Shown: one piece after another, positions 42,925 through 50,986 of the stretch
Position numbering within the stretch: position 1 is the stretch's first letter
Layout of the letters: each line of letters starts with the position of its first letter
Assembly: GCA_035547835.1 (NCBI GenBank)
Contig: DASZTW010000006.1
Coordinates: forward strand, 5,001 to 69,000
Origin: Acidimicrobiales bacterium
GTDB lineage: Bacteria > Actinomycetota > Acidimicrobiia > Acidimicrobiales > Iamiaceae
Direction: 5' to 3'
DNA: 64,000 nucleotides
Translations under genes and position numbers: made by a program
Notes under the pieces: model-generated
Told to the model about the DNA's origin: nothing
Databases searched by the model: none
The model's input: only the letters and a program-made list of their open reading frames with translations

Positions 42925-42947
42925 ATGTCACAGGTGATCGTCATGAT
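42925..42947 (+). promoter_or_regulatory. GTCACA-type promoter, copy 3
   Basis: ATGTCACAG, 8 nt, CATGAT, then GGGGGT and ATG 42954, so the -10-like box ends 6 nt before the start codon and the transcript would be leaderless. Nearly identical to copy 1 (12454-12476) over GATGTCACAGGT and TCGTCATGATGGGGG. Confidence 0.55.
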
Positions 42948-42953
42948 GGGGGT

Positions 42954-43133
42954 ATGGCACAACCACAGCTCTCGTTGCTCGAAGCGCCGGTCGAATGGCG
43001 GCTCGACGAGCGCACCAAGGAGGTCGGTCGCCGGGGCGTCGCCCAGGCCCGGGCGGCGCTGCACGCGGCCATCCTCCGTGGCGCCGGCGAGCACCCCTCG
43101 CACGACGACGACGATCACCGCCACGCCGCCTGA
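42954..43133 (+). CDS. 59-residue protein with sliding-clamp-binding-like motif
   Basis: Starts MAQPQLSLLEAPVEWRLDE. The pentapeptide QLSLL at 5-9 matches the bacterial clamp-binding consensus QL(S/D)LF except for the last residue. The middle (RTKEVGRRGVAQARAALHAA) forms a likely basic helix and the tail is His/Asp-rich (HDDDDHRH). No family recognised with confidence. The promoter is of the GTCACA class shared with a RecB nuclease and a sigma-like gene. I infer a small DNA-damage-induced replisome-binding protein. The gene is real on the evidence of its promoter, codon use and leaderless ATG. Confidence 0.6.
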   Translation: MAQPQLSLLEAPVEWRLDERTKEVGRRGVAQARAALHAAILRGAGEHPSHDDDDHRHAA

Positions 43134-43280
43134 ACGCACGTGCGCGGCGACCGGCGGATCCGCCGATCGCCGTCGCCGATACGTTCGCGGCTGACCGCCG
43201 CCTCCACCTTTTCGCGGCACCCGGCCGCCCCTGGTCTCGCGGCACCGGCCGCCTCTCATCGCCGAGCCCGAGGTCGTCCG

Positions 43281-43865
43281 ATGTCACCGCCATGCCCCCC
43301 ACTCGCCCCGCCCCAGCCCCGAACACGGCACCTCCGCCACCTGCTGCTCGTCTCGGTGGCCCTCACGGTGCTCCCGTTGTCGGGCTGCACCACACGCCGG
43401 GCCACTGGCGCCACCGCGGGCCCGCCCGGCACCGCGACGGTCGAGCGCGCGATCGACGGCGACACCATCGACGTGCGGATCTCCGGCCGCACCGAGCGGG
43501 TTCGCCTGCTCGGCATCGACACCCCCGAGACCAAGGACCCACGCCGGCCCGTGCAGTGCTACGGCAAGGAAGCCAGCGCGCACACCGAAGCACTCCTGCC
43601 GGCGGGGACCCGGGTACGGCTCGTCCGCGATGTGGAGAGCCGCGACAAGTACGGCCGGCTGCTCGCGTACGTCTACCGGCTGCCCGACGGGCTCTTCGTC
43701 AACCTCGACCTCGCCAAAGGCGGCTTTGCCGCGCTGTTGACGTACCCGCCCAACGTCGCCCACGCCGGCGAGTTGCGCGCCGCGGTCGACCAGGCGCGGG
43801 CCCGCGGCAGCGGCCTGTGGGGCACATGCGGCGGGCCGGGCCGACCGGCGTCGACCACCGGCTGA
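43281..43865 (+). CDS. Secreted thermonuclease-family lipoprotein
   Basis: A staphylococcal-nuclease-fold protein anchored outside the membrane; 194 residues. Hydrophobic signal and lipobox LPLSGC with C36. The nuclease domain has AIDGDTIDV (57-65), the arginine and Asp/Glu cluster RLLGIDTPETKD (75-86), CYGKEA (93-98) and the second arginine in DKYGRLLAYVYR. All expected catalytic residues appear present. Ends with GSGLWGTCGG. ATG 43281 is the first start before the signal. Confidence 0.88.
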   Translation: MSPPCPPLAPPQPRTRHLRHLLLVSVALTVLPLSGCTTRRATGATAGPPGTATVERAIDGDTIDVRISGRTERVRLLGIDTPETKDPRRPVQCYGKEASAHTEALLPAGTRVRLVRDVESRDKYGRLLAYVYRLPDGLFVNLDLAKGGFAALLTYPPNVAHAGELRAAVDQARARGSGLWGTCGGPGRPASTTG

Positions 43866-43932
43866 GCTGCGGCGCGCGGGGCCGGGTCCGTCCTCGACGG
43901 CGCGGGCGGGTCGGGCCGGTAGCGTCATGGTC

Positions 43933-44781
43933 GTGACGGAACTGGCCCAGCAGCTCGGCTTCGGCGACGACGACCGCGTGCTGATCATCAACTGCGACGA
44001 TCTCGGCTCCAGCCATGCCGCGAACGTCGGCGTCTACGAGGCGCTCCGCACCGGCATGGCCACCAGCGCCACCTTGATGGTCCCCTGCCCGTGGGCCCGC
44101 GAGGCCGCCTCCCGCTACCGCGGCGAGGACATCGGCGTGCACCTCACGTTGAACGCCGAGTTCGACCTCTACCGCTGGGGACCGATCACCCATGCGCCCT
44201 CGCTGCTCGACGGCGACGGCGGCTTCCCCCGCACGCAGCGCGATGTGTGGGACCACGCCGACCTCGACGAGGTCCGCCGCGAGCTGCGGGCGCAGGTCGA
44301 GCGGGCGATCCTGTGGGGGTTCGACGTCAGCCACCTCGACTCGCACATGGGCACGCTCCAGTTCCGGCCCGAGTTCTTCGACGTCTACCTCGACCTCGCC
44401 GTCGAGTTCGACCTGCCCCTCCGGCTGTCGGGCGCGTCGACCGAGCGCATGATCGGTTTCCCGTTCCGCAAGCTCGCCGCCGCGGAAGGTGTCCGCTTCC
44501 CCGACCACCTCGTGGTGGTCCCGGGCGTCGGAAGCCGCCGGACGATCGAGCAGGCGCTGTTCGACTTGCGGCCCGGCATCACCGAGATCTACGTGCACCC
44601 CACGGTCGACACCCCCGAGCTGCGGTCGTTCGCCGACGACTGGCCTGCCCGGGTCGACGATCACCACCTCGTCACGTACGACACCGATTTCCCCGCGATG
44701 GTGGCCAGGGCCGGCCTGAAGCTCATCGGCTACCGCGAGCTGCGCGACCTCCAGCGTCGCGAACGCCGCCCCGCGGCCTGA
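43933..44781 (+). CDS. ChbG/YdjC-family carbohydrate deacetylase
   Basis: Metal-dependent deacetylase of the ChbG/HpnK family acting on N-acetylated sugars or glycolipids; about 282 residues. Metal motif NCDDLGSSH near 21-29 (numbering from GTG 43933), GVHLTLNAEF near 68-77, and DSHMGTLQFRPE near 137-148. GTG 43933 is favoured over the in-frame ATG 43927 because TAGCGT ends 7 nt before it. The HpnK subgroup acts in hopanoid synthesis, but no hopanoid gene is adjacent. Confidence 0.88.
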   Translation: MTELAQQLGFGDDDRVLIINCDDLGSSHAANVGVYEALRTGMATSATLMVPCPWAREAASRYRGEDIGVHLTLNAEFDLYRWGPITHAPSLLDGDGGFPRTQRDVWDHADLDEVRRELRAQVERAILWGFDVSHLDSHMGTLQFRPEFFDVYLDLAVEFDLPLRLSGASTERMIGFPFRKLAAAEGVRFPDHLVVVPGVGSRRTIEQALFDLRPGITEIYVHPTVDTPELRSFADDWPARVDDHHLVTYDTDFPAMVARAGLKLIGYRELRDLQRRERRPAA

Positions 44782-44848
44782 CGCGCGACGCGCCTGACCA
44801 CGCAGCCGTCGCGCCGGCACCCGGTCGGCGAGCCGTGGGGGCGCGAGG

Positions 44849-45241
44849 TCAGGCGTCCGTGCGGGCCGCGAGCTCGACGCCCAGCTTGCGCACCGGCCCG
44901 GTCTGGCTCCACGCCAACAGGTCGAGCAGGCGACCGGTGTGGCCGGTGGGCTTGAGGTCGCCGCGCATGTACGCCGCGTTGGCGTCCTCGCTGCCCCCCA
45001 AGATCGAGCTGGCCAACGAGTAGGTCATCGCGATCGACACGTCGACGGTGCCATCCGCGGCTGGGCCGGCCGCCGTCGACATCACCTGACCGTTCGACAC
45101 GTCCAGCTGGTAAGCGACATCGCCCTCGGGGGTGCCGGAGACCGCGAGCTCGGCCCGGACCGTGACCCCTGGCGTCTCCGGCAAGTCGACTGCGAGCTCT
45201 TCGAGGGCCGCAAGCCACTCGGCCGAGCCGTACGCCGCCAT
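44849..45241 (-). CDS. SCP2-like sterol/lipid-binding domain protein
   Basis: A 130-residue single-domain protein: YQLDVSNGQVMS, GTVDVSIAMTYSLASSILGG, ANAAYMRGDLKPTG match the SCP2 fold's last three strands and closing helix. It would bind a hydrophobic ligand or acyl-CoA. ATG 45241 overlaps the stop of the mca-like gene by one base (TGATG), so they are translated together; the functional link is not known. A GTG at 45244 is an alternative start. Confidence 0.8.
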   Translation of the reverse strand: MAAYGSAEWLAALEELAVDLPETPGVTVRAELAVSGTPEGDVAYQLDVSNGQVMSTAAGPAADGTVDVSIAMTYSLASSILGGSEDANAAYMRGDLKPTGHTGRLLDLLAWSQTGPVRKLGVELAARTDA

Positions 45242-46191
45242 CACGCTTCCCCACCGACGAGATCGTGCAGCCCGGCCGCGAGATCATGTTCGGGCGTCTC
45301 GGTCGGCACTTCGCTCGACGCCAGGATCCAGTCCTCCCAGGGGTACGCCGCTTCGGCCACGTCGTCGGGGAGGCCGAACCAGAACTTCGAGGTCGGATCG
45401 ATCTGGGTGGCGTGCGCCACCAGGGCGGCCTTGCGGCGGGCGTAGTAGCCCGCCACGTCGAGGCGGGTGGTGATCCGCTGATCCTGCGAGGGACGCTCGA
45501 ACCACCGGTCATCGTAAGGCGACTCGAGGCCGAGCTCGAGGAACTTCTCGTGGAAGGCCTCGATGCGCGAGCGGGACCACGACGAGTAGTACACCTTGCT
45601 CACCTGCCACGGATCGCCGGGCAAGTGGGTCGCCGGGCCGGCCGCCACCTCGATGGCGGGCGCGGAGATGTCGTGCACGCGGAGGTGGTCGGGATGCGGA
45701 TACCACTTCTGGTCATCGGCGTATGTCAACACGATGTGGGGTCGCACGACCCGCAACACCGAGGCCAGCCGATCGACGGCTTCGTCGAAGGGGGCGTTGG
45801 CGAAGGCCCGCGGGTGGGCGTTGTGCTCGCTGTCGGGCATCCCCGAGTCGCGGTAACCGAGCATCACGACCTGGTGGTAGCCGATCACGCCCGCCGCCCT
45901 TGCGAGCTCGTCCCGCCGCACGTTGGCGAGGTCGGCCTTGACCTCGGGACGGTCCATCGCCGGGTTCAGCACGTCGCCGGCCTCACCGCCGGTGCAGGTG
46001 ACCAGCACGGCCCGGGCACCGCCGTCGGTGAGCTTGGCGATGGTGCCGGCACCCTTGGACGCCTCATCGTCGGGGTGGGCGTGGACGGACACGATCCGCA
46101 GGCGCCCGCTCGGGCCGGGGTCGACCTCGTCGACGGCGATGAGCGGCGCCGCAGGGAACGTCGTGGTCGGGTCTGGTGGCGTGTCCGACAT
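45241..46191 (-). CDS. mca: Mycothiol S-conjugate amidase
   Basis: Zinc amidase that splits mycothiol conjugates during detoxification. It has 316 residues from ATG 46191 (GTG 46197 also possible). PIG-L/LmbE fold: zinc motif HAHPDDEASKGAGT near 37-50, CTGGEAGDVLNP, and KWYPHPDHLRVHD near 162-174. HATQIDPTSKFWF near the end is typical of Mca rather than the deacetylase MshB. TAGCGT lies 8 nt before the ATG. Presence implies a mycothiol-using host. Confidence 0.88.
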   Translation of the reverse strand: MSDTPPDPTTTFPAAPLIAVDEVDPGPSGRLRIVSVHAHPDDEASKGAGTIAKLTDGGARAVLVTCTGGEAGDVLNPAMDRPEVKADLANVRRDELARAAGVIGYHQVVMLGYRDSGMPDSEHNAHPRAFANAPFDEAVDRLASVLRVVRPHIVLTYADDQKWYPHPDHLRVHDISAPAIEVAAGPATHLPGDPWQVSKVYYSSWSRSRIEAFHEKFLELGLESPYDDRWFERPSQDQRITTRLDVAGYYARRKAALVAHATQIDPTSKFWFGLPDDVAEAAYPWEDWILASSEVPTETPEHDLAAGLHDLVGGEA

Positions 46192-46210
46192 GGTCACTCA
46201 CGCTACCGGG

Positions 46211-46477
46211 GTGCCCGACCAGCCCGGCGCGGCGGACACGCCGGACCCAACCGACCCCAACCCGGCGGGAAGGTCGGAACGCGAGGCGCCCCGCCGACGG
46301 CGGGCGGTGGAGGCCCGGGGTCGGCGGGACGCAGCGTCTGGGTCGCGGCCCGGCGCCGTCAGTGGTTGGACGGGCCCGGTGGCTGGCGGAGAGGTCTCGG
46401 CGATGAGGGGCCGGCGTTCCCGGCTGGGTTCCACCCCACGTCGACGTTTCCCCTACCTGCACATCCGCGGTCCGTAA
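46211..46477 (+). CDS. Possible small Pro/Arg-rich protein
   Basis: GTG 46211 opens a frame of 88 codons starting VPDQPGAADTPDP and ending RRRFPYLHIRGP, low in complexity and rich in arginine. Divergent from mca. The frame could be chance in GC-rich DNA; the aromatic C-terminus is the only feature that looks selected. Confidence 0.3.
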   Translation: MPDQPGAADTPDPTDPNPAGRSEREAPRRRRAVEARGRRDAASGSRPGAVSGWTGPVAGGEVSAMRGRRSRLGSTPRRRFPYLHIRGP

Positions 46478-46781
46478 CGGATCGGCACAAGCGGCTCCCA
46501 GATCGACTCGTCTGCGGCGCGCACCAGGCGAGCCGCGGCCCGGCCGGGATGTCAGCTTCCGGCTCGAGCAGCCGTCAGCAGGGCGGAGACCGCTCCAAGC
46601 GCCTGCGCTCCACGGTCGTCACGATCGTTCAGCACCTCCTCGGATGCGACCGATGTGTTGCCCACCCCGATGGTCGTGGCCAATGGCCGCTCACCGGAGT
46701 AGTGCCACTGTGGACCTCGCGCGGTGGTGCGTCAAGAGGCTCCGCAGGCTTTTTCCGCTCGTGAAGCGATGCGCTCGCAAA
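46478..46781. other. 304-bp intergenic region, no gene seen
   Basis: I see no convincing gene, RNA or repeat. The right end (46730-46790) has lower GC and the weak stem AGGCTCCGCAGGCTTTTTCC, which could help end transcription of the thioesterase gene from the right only if it lies on that transcript's far side. Confidence 0.3.
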
Positions 46782-47618
46782 TCAACCGGGAGCAGCCAGG
46801 AACACCGCGAGTTGGCGGCTCTGGGCGAGCAGCTTGCCTCCCTCGGTCCACACTTCGCCGTCCTCTTCGAGGTAGCCCGACGACGACACGTCCGTCGTGA
46901 AACGGACCAGTGACCACGCCCCGGTGGTGTCGCCTTCGGGCAGCGGGTCACGGAAGTGGATGGTGAGGTCGACGGTGGGGACGGCCGCGAAACCTTCGTG
47001 CTTGGTGAACACCGCAGGCAGCCACGCGTCGGTCAACGCGGCGACCAGCGGCCAATCGAGCGGTTCGTGCACCTTGGGCCGGATCCAACCGGTGGTCAGC
47101 GCTCGCGCCTGGCCGCTGAACGGCACGCCTTCGACCCAGCGCTGCTCGAAGCGGTTGCCGAGGGGCACGGTCGGCTCGGTGCTGGTGGCGATCGCGTCGG
47201 CCGGCGGCGCGTCGACCCGCTCGAGCGTCGACCACTCAGGCGCAGGCCGGTCCGCGGCGACGGCGGCCATCGCCAGTACTTTCGGTTCCCCGTCCTGCAC
47301 GAGGCGGGCGGTGACCGTGGTGAGCGACCGGCCGGTGCGCTCCACGGCCGTGACGATCTCGACGGGCCCGTCGGTGGCGGGCGCGATGTAGTGGAGCGTC
47401 AGCGAGCGCGGGCGCCGCGACGGGTCGTCGACCTCGGCGAGGATGGCCCGCAGCACGATCGCCGCCAGGTAACCGCCATTGGGTCCCCGCACGATCCACC
47501 AGCCGCGGCGCAGCGACGCGCCCCACCGGCCAGGGCCGAGCGGGTGGACGGTCGTGTCCGTCGCGAAGTCGGTGGCGTCGTCGAAGTCGGCCGGCGAGGG
47601 TTCCTCCGGGTGTGCCAC
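46782..47618 (-). CDS. Acyl-CoA thioesterase family protein (TesB-like)
   Basis: Double hot-dog thioesterase, 278 residues from GTG 47618. First repeat: WIVRGPNGGYLAAIVLRAIL and SLTLHYIAPATDGPVEIV; second: VPTVDLTIHFRDPLPEGDTT and GYLEEDGEVWTEGGKLLAQS, the usual C-terminal TesB pattern. GTG overlaps the TAG stop of the permease gene (TAGTG), so translation is probably coupled. Pairing of a thioesterase with a purine permease is odd and gives no clear pathway. Confidence 0.85.
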   Translation of the reverse strand: MAHPEEPSPADFDDATDFATDTTVHPLGPGRWGASLRRGWWIVRGPNGGYLAAIVLRAILAEVDDPSRRPRSLTLHYIAPATDGPVEIVTAVERTGRSLTTVTARLVQDGEPKVLAMAAVAADRPAPEWSTLERVDAPPADAIATSTEPTVPLGNRFEQRWVEGVPFSGQARALTTGWIRPKVHEPLDWPLVAALTDAWLPAVFTKHEGFAAVPTVDLTIHFRDPLPEGDTTGAWSLVRFTTDVSSSGYLEEDGEVWTEGGKLLAQSRQLAVFLAAPG

Positions 47619-49072
47619 TAGCCCACCCCCAGCCAGCTCTTGACCGGCTCGATGGCGAAGTAGACGAGGAACACGAACGCCGTGATCCACATCAGCGGCT
47701 TGACCTCGCGCGCCTTGCCCGACGCGGCCTGCAACACCGCGTACGCCACGAATCCGGCCCCGATCCCGTCGGTGATGGAGTACGTGAACGGCATGACGAC
47801 CATCGTCAGGAAGGCCGGCAGCGCGATGGCGAAGTCGTCGAAGCTGATGTGGCGCACCTGGCTCATCATCATCAGCCCCACGATCACCAGGGCCGGTGCG
47901 GTGGCCTGGCTCGGGATGACCCCGACGAGAGGGGTGACGAACAGCGCCAAGCCGAAGCACAACGCAGTGACCACGCTGGCGAAACCGGTCTTGGCCCCTT
48001 CACCGACGCCGGCGGCCGACTCGATGTAGCAGGTGGCCGAGCTCGACGCCGCGAGACCACCGCCGAAGGAGGCCACCGAGTCGACCAGCAGCACGGCGTC
48101 GGCGCGGGGCACCTGGTCGTGCTCGTCGAGGATCCCCGCTTGCTCGCTGACACCGTGCATGGTGCCCATGGCGTCGAAGAAATCGCTCAACATGATCGTG
48201 AAGGCGAAGACGATCACCGTGATCACCCCGACCTGGTGGAACGCGCCCCCGATGCTGAAGTGACCGAGGAGGCCGAAGTCGGGCGCGGCGACGACTTTCT
48301 TGGGCCACGCCGGTATGGCACCGCCCCACGCCGCGGCCGGGACGTCGGCCGCCTTGTTGATGATCATCGCCACCACCGTCGTGGCGATGATGCCGATCAA
48401 GATGGCGCCCTTCACCCGCCGGGCCATGAGGATCCCGATGGCGAGCAGGCCGATCACGAACACCACGACCGGCCACCCGAGCAGGTTGCCGGTCGGGCCG
48501 AGCTGGACCGGCGGGCCGCCCGGGTTGGGGGTGCGCTGGGCGAAGCCGGCGTCCACGAAGCCGATGAACGCGATGAACAGCCCGATGCCGCACGTGATGG
48601 CGTGCTTGAGCGCGGCCGGTACCGCGTCGAAGATCATCCGCCGCACCCCGGTGAGCACCAGGACCGTGATGCCCACACCTTGGATGACCACGATGCCCAT
48701 GGCGGCCGGCCACGACATGCGCGGCGCGAGCTGGAACGCCACGATCGCGTTGACGCCGAGGCCGGCGGCGAGCGCGATCGGCACGCGCCCGACGATGCCC
48801 ATCAGCAACGTGGTGGCCAGCGCCACCAGGGCGGTCGACGCGGCGATCTTCGCCGTCTCGGCGGTGAGCGGCACCGAAGCCCCACCTGCGACCTTCGGCA
48901 CGAGCTGGCCGGTCAGGTAGTGACCGCTGGCGTCACCGTGGCCGAGGATGTTGGGGTTGACGGCCAGGATGTAGGCCATCGTGAAGAACGTGGCGAGGCC
49001 ACCACGGATCTCCGCGCTGAGCGTCGAGCCCCGTCGGCTGATCTCGAAGAACCGGTCGAGGGTGCTCCGCAT
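47618..49072 (-). CDS. NCS2 purine permease (AzgA/PbuG type)
   Basis: Proton-coupled importer of adenine, guanine or hypoxanthine; 484 residues with about 12-14 membrane segments. RSTLDRFFEISRRGSTLSAE and GGLATFFTMAYILAVNPNIL at the N-terminus and FFDAMGTMHGVSEQAG in the middle are hallmarks of the AzgA group. ATG 49072 is chosen because the family homology begins at MRSTLDRFF; the ATG at 49099 adds a non-conserved tail. Confidence 0.9.
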   Translation of the reverse strand: MRSTLDRFFEISRRGSTLSAEIRGGLATFFTMAYILAVNPNILGHGDASGHYLTGQLVPKVAGGASVPLTAETAKIAASTALVALATTLLMGIVGRVPIALAAGLGVNAIVAFQLAPRMSWPAAMGIVVIQGVGITVLVLTGVRRMIFDAVPAALKHAITCGIGLFIAFIGFVDAGFAQRTPNPGGPPVQLGPTGNLLGWPVVVFVIGLLAIGILMARRVKGAILIGIIATTVVAMIINKAADVPAAAWGGAIPAWPKKVVAAPDFGLLGHFSIGGAFHQVGVITVIVFAFTIMLSDFFDAMGTMHGVSEQAGILDEHDQVPRADAVLLVDSVASFGGGLAASSSATCYIESAAGVGEGAKTGFASVVTALCFGLALFVTPLVGVIPSQATAPALVIVGLMMMSQVRHISFDDFAIALPAFLTMVVMPFTYSITDGIGAGFVAYAVLQAASGKAREVKPLMWITAFVFLVYFAIEPVKSWLGVG

Positions 49073-49158
49073 GCGTCGGGATACTACGGGGCACCTCACC
49101 GCCGACGCGCGGACCGCTCACGTCGGCGACGGTCGCGCCGAACGGCCCCGGAGAGGCG

Positions 49159-50154
49159 TTACTCGTCGCGGTCGCGCCGCGGTCGACCCGCGCTGCGCGT
49201 GGCGCGCGGCTGCGGTTTGAACAACGACGACAACAAGCCCGGACGCGGGCCGGTGTTCGGCGAGCTCGCGGCCGCGGGCCGCCGGGCGTTCGCCCCACCG
49301 CTGCGCGCCGCGCTGCGGCGGGCAGGTGCGCCGTCGTCGTCGTCCTCGTCGGCGTCGTGGTCCTCGTCGTCGAAGTCGTCGTAGTCCTCGCCGTCGAGAT
49401 CCTCAGCGGCGGTGGCATCGCGGGCCGTGGTGGGGATGGCGCGGCCGCCGCCTGCGTCGGCAAGTCGCTCGAGGCGGGCGACTTTGTACGCCTGGTAGGT
49501 GCCCCAGGCGAACGCACCGAACGGCACGATGTAGAAGATCCCGAGCTGCTGGTAGAGCATCACGAACAAGAACATGGCGATGGCGCCCATGATCCAGGTG
49601 CGCTTGCGGTTCGACGGCCGGGCGATCAAGACGGTGAGCCAGGTGAGCACCACCGGCAAGGCCAGGAACAGCCAACCACGACTGCCGGCGTTCTTGAGCA
49701 ACGTCTCGGTGTGGACTTTGCCGTGCAACGCCACGATCTGGTCGAGGCTCTGCTTCGACAGACCGGCGCCGACGTTGCCGGCCCGGTCGACGACCTCCCA
49801 GGGCCCGTCGGTGGGGATGATCTTCACGAAGATGAGCGCCACGGACGCGAGGATCGTGGCGGCGGCACCCAAGATGACGGCCTGGCCGCCCGGTTCGTTC
49901 CAACCGAACTTGCCGAGCAGACCGCCGCGTGGCACGGGAGTGCGCACCGGCCGGCCGGCAGCGGTGGTGGCGCGGCCGCCCTTGCCGGTGGCGCTGGCAA
50001 CGCCGCGTGCCGTGCGCGCCGGGCGACCCCGACCCGAGGTGGGCTCCTCGTCGCTGCCCTTGCGCCTCGACGTCTCGGCCCGCGCCGCGATCTCGGCGCG
50101 CCGCGCCCGGTTCTGCGCTTGGCGCCGTTGTTTGGCCTGGTTGCGGTCAGCCAT
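49159..50154 (-). CDS. Hypothetical three-helix membrane protein with charged tails
   Basis: 331 residues, not recognised. A basic N-terminus (KQRRQAQNRARRAEIAARAE) is followed by a hydrophobic helix near 90-112, then another near 158-178 and a longer hydrophobic stretch near 186-218. A strongly acidic run (DLDGEDYDDFDDEDHDADE, about 250-268) and a basic tail follow. Such charge blocks suggest cytoplasmic interaction regions. The start is close to the divergent lipoprotein gene. Confidence 0.65.
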   Translation of the reverse strand: MADRNQAKQRRQAQNRARRAEIAARAETSRRKGSDEEPTSGRGRPARTARGVASATGKGGRATTAAGRPVRTPVPRGGLLGKFGWNEPGGQAVILGAAATILASVALIFVKIIPTDGPWEVVDRAGNVGAGLSKQSLDQIVALHGKVHTETLLKNAGSRGWLFLALPVVLTWLTVLIARPSNRKRTWIMGAIAMFLFVMLYQQLGIFYIVPFGAFAWGTYQAYKVARLERLADAGGGRAIPTTARDATAAEDLDGEDYDDFDDEDHDADEDDDDGAPARRSAARSGGANARRPAAASSPNTGPRPGLLSSLFKPQPRATRSAGRPRRDRDE

Positions 50155-50209
50155 GGCCTTCCACGCTACCGGGCTGCGGCCAGGCGCCCGAACCGGCCAG
50201 ACTCAGCCG

Positions 50210-50905
50210 ATGCCCGCCCGAGCCCGCCGGATCGCTGCCGCGCTCCTCCTCGTCGGGTCGTTGGCCCTGACGACCAGCGGATGTGCGCGCACCGCCGGGC
50301 CGGCCAGCGCGGTGGGCCCTACCGCCGGCGGCACCACCATCCGCTTCAAACCGTGCGACGACACGGCCGCGATCAGGCGCCTGCGGCTCCTCGACCCGCG
50401 CAACCGCGTGGTGTGGTCGGCCACGGTGTCGCCAGGCGGCGCCTCGACGACCGACCTGACGGTCGCGAGGCACGTGCCGGGCTACCGGGTGGTCGACGAC
50501 CTCGGCGCCGGAGGGCTCCGACGAGGCACGACGTACCGCGCGTTGGCGGAGTCCACGACCGGTGACGCGTGGACCGGGCCCACGTTCGACCCCGCCGACC
50601 TGCGTGCCGGCGAAGTCCGAGCGGCCGGTCGGCGTGTCGAAACCTCCACTTGGCTCGCGGGCAAGGCGAGCTGCGGCCACCGGTCGCTGACGCGGGTGGC
50701 GGTCAGCGCGCTGCTCGCCGGCGTGGTCGCTGCCGCGCTCATCGGCGTGGTGCTCGGCCCGCTGTGGCTGCTGCGCCGGGCGGCACTCCGACGTGCCCGC
50801 GACCGAGAAGGTCCCGTGCCCTGGTTGCACGACCCGCCCCCGCCGCCGTCGCCGCGTCCCTGGCGCGTCCGCCGCCACGACCAACCCCGGGACCCCGACC
50901 CCTGA
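50210..50905 (+). CDS. Hypothetical lipoprotein with C-terminal membrane helix
   Basis: 231 residues, not recognised. Signal and lipobox LTTSGC with C25. The outer domain is about 130 residues with KPCDDTA and KASCGHR cysteines. A second hydrophobic helix near 162-188 (VAVSALLAGVVAAALIGVVL) leads to a basic, proline-rich tail that would be cytoplasmic. Lipoproteins seldom have a C-terminal membrane helix, so the first cysteine might instead be chance. It is followed by a terminator shared with msrA. Confidence 0.6.
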   Translation: MPARARRIAAALLLVGSLALTTSGCARTAGPASAVGPTAGGTTIRFKPCDDTAAIRRLRLLDPRNRVVWSATVSPGGASTTDLTVARHVPGYRVVDDLGAGGLRRGTTYRALAESTTGDAWTGPTFDPADLRAGEVRAAGRRVETSTWLAGKASCGHRSLTRVAVSALLAGVVAAALIGVVLGPLWLLRRAALRRARDREGPVPWLHDPPPPPSPRPWRVRRHDQPRDPDP

Positions 50906-50913
50906 GTCCCCCA

Positions 50914-50983
50914 CCTCAACTGTTCTGGGCTGAAAAAAGCGCGTTGGGACGCGTAAAAAGCAGCCCAGAACGGGATGTTGAGG
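50914..50983. terminator. Palindromic repeat between convergent genes, family 2 copy 2
   Basis: CCTCAAC and GTTGAGG form the outer pair, GTTCTGGGCTG and CAGCCCAGAAC the main stem. A-tracts and the inner GCGCGTTGGGACGCGT follow. The inner part is the reverse complement of the 10355-10370 segment with small changes, so the element is inverted relative to copy 1. It lies between the stops at 50905 and 50987. Confidence 0.75.
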
Positions 50984-50986
50984 CGG

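Noticed and set aside
46711-46790. Low-GC stretch with a weak hairpin as a small RNA or tRNA remnant
   Set aside because: No tRNA-like arms, no promoter match and no conserved structure that I can see.
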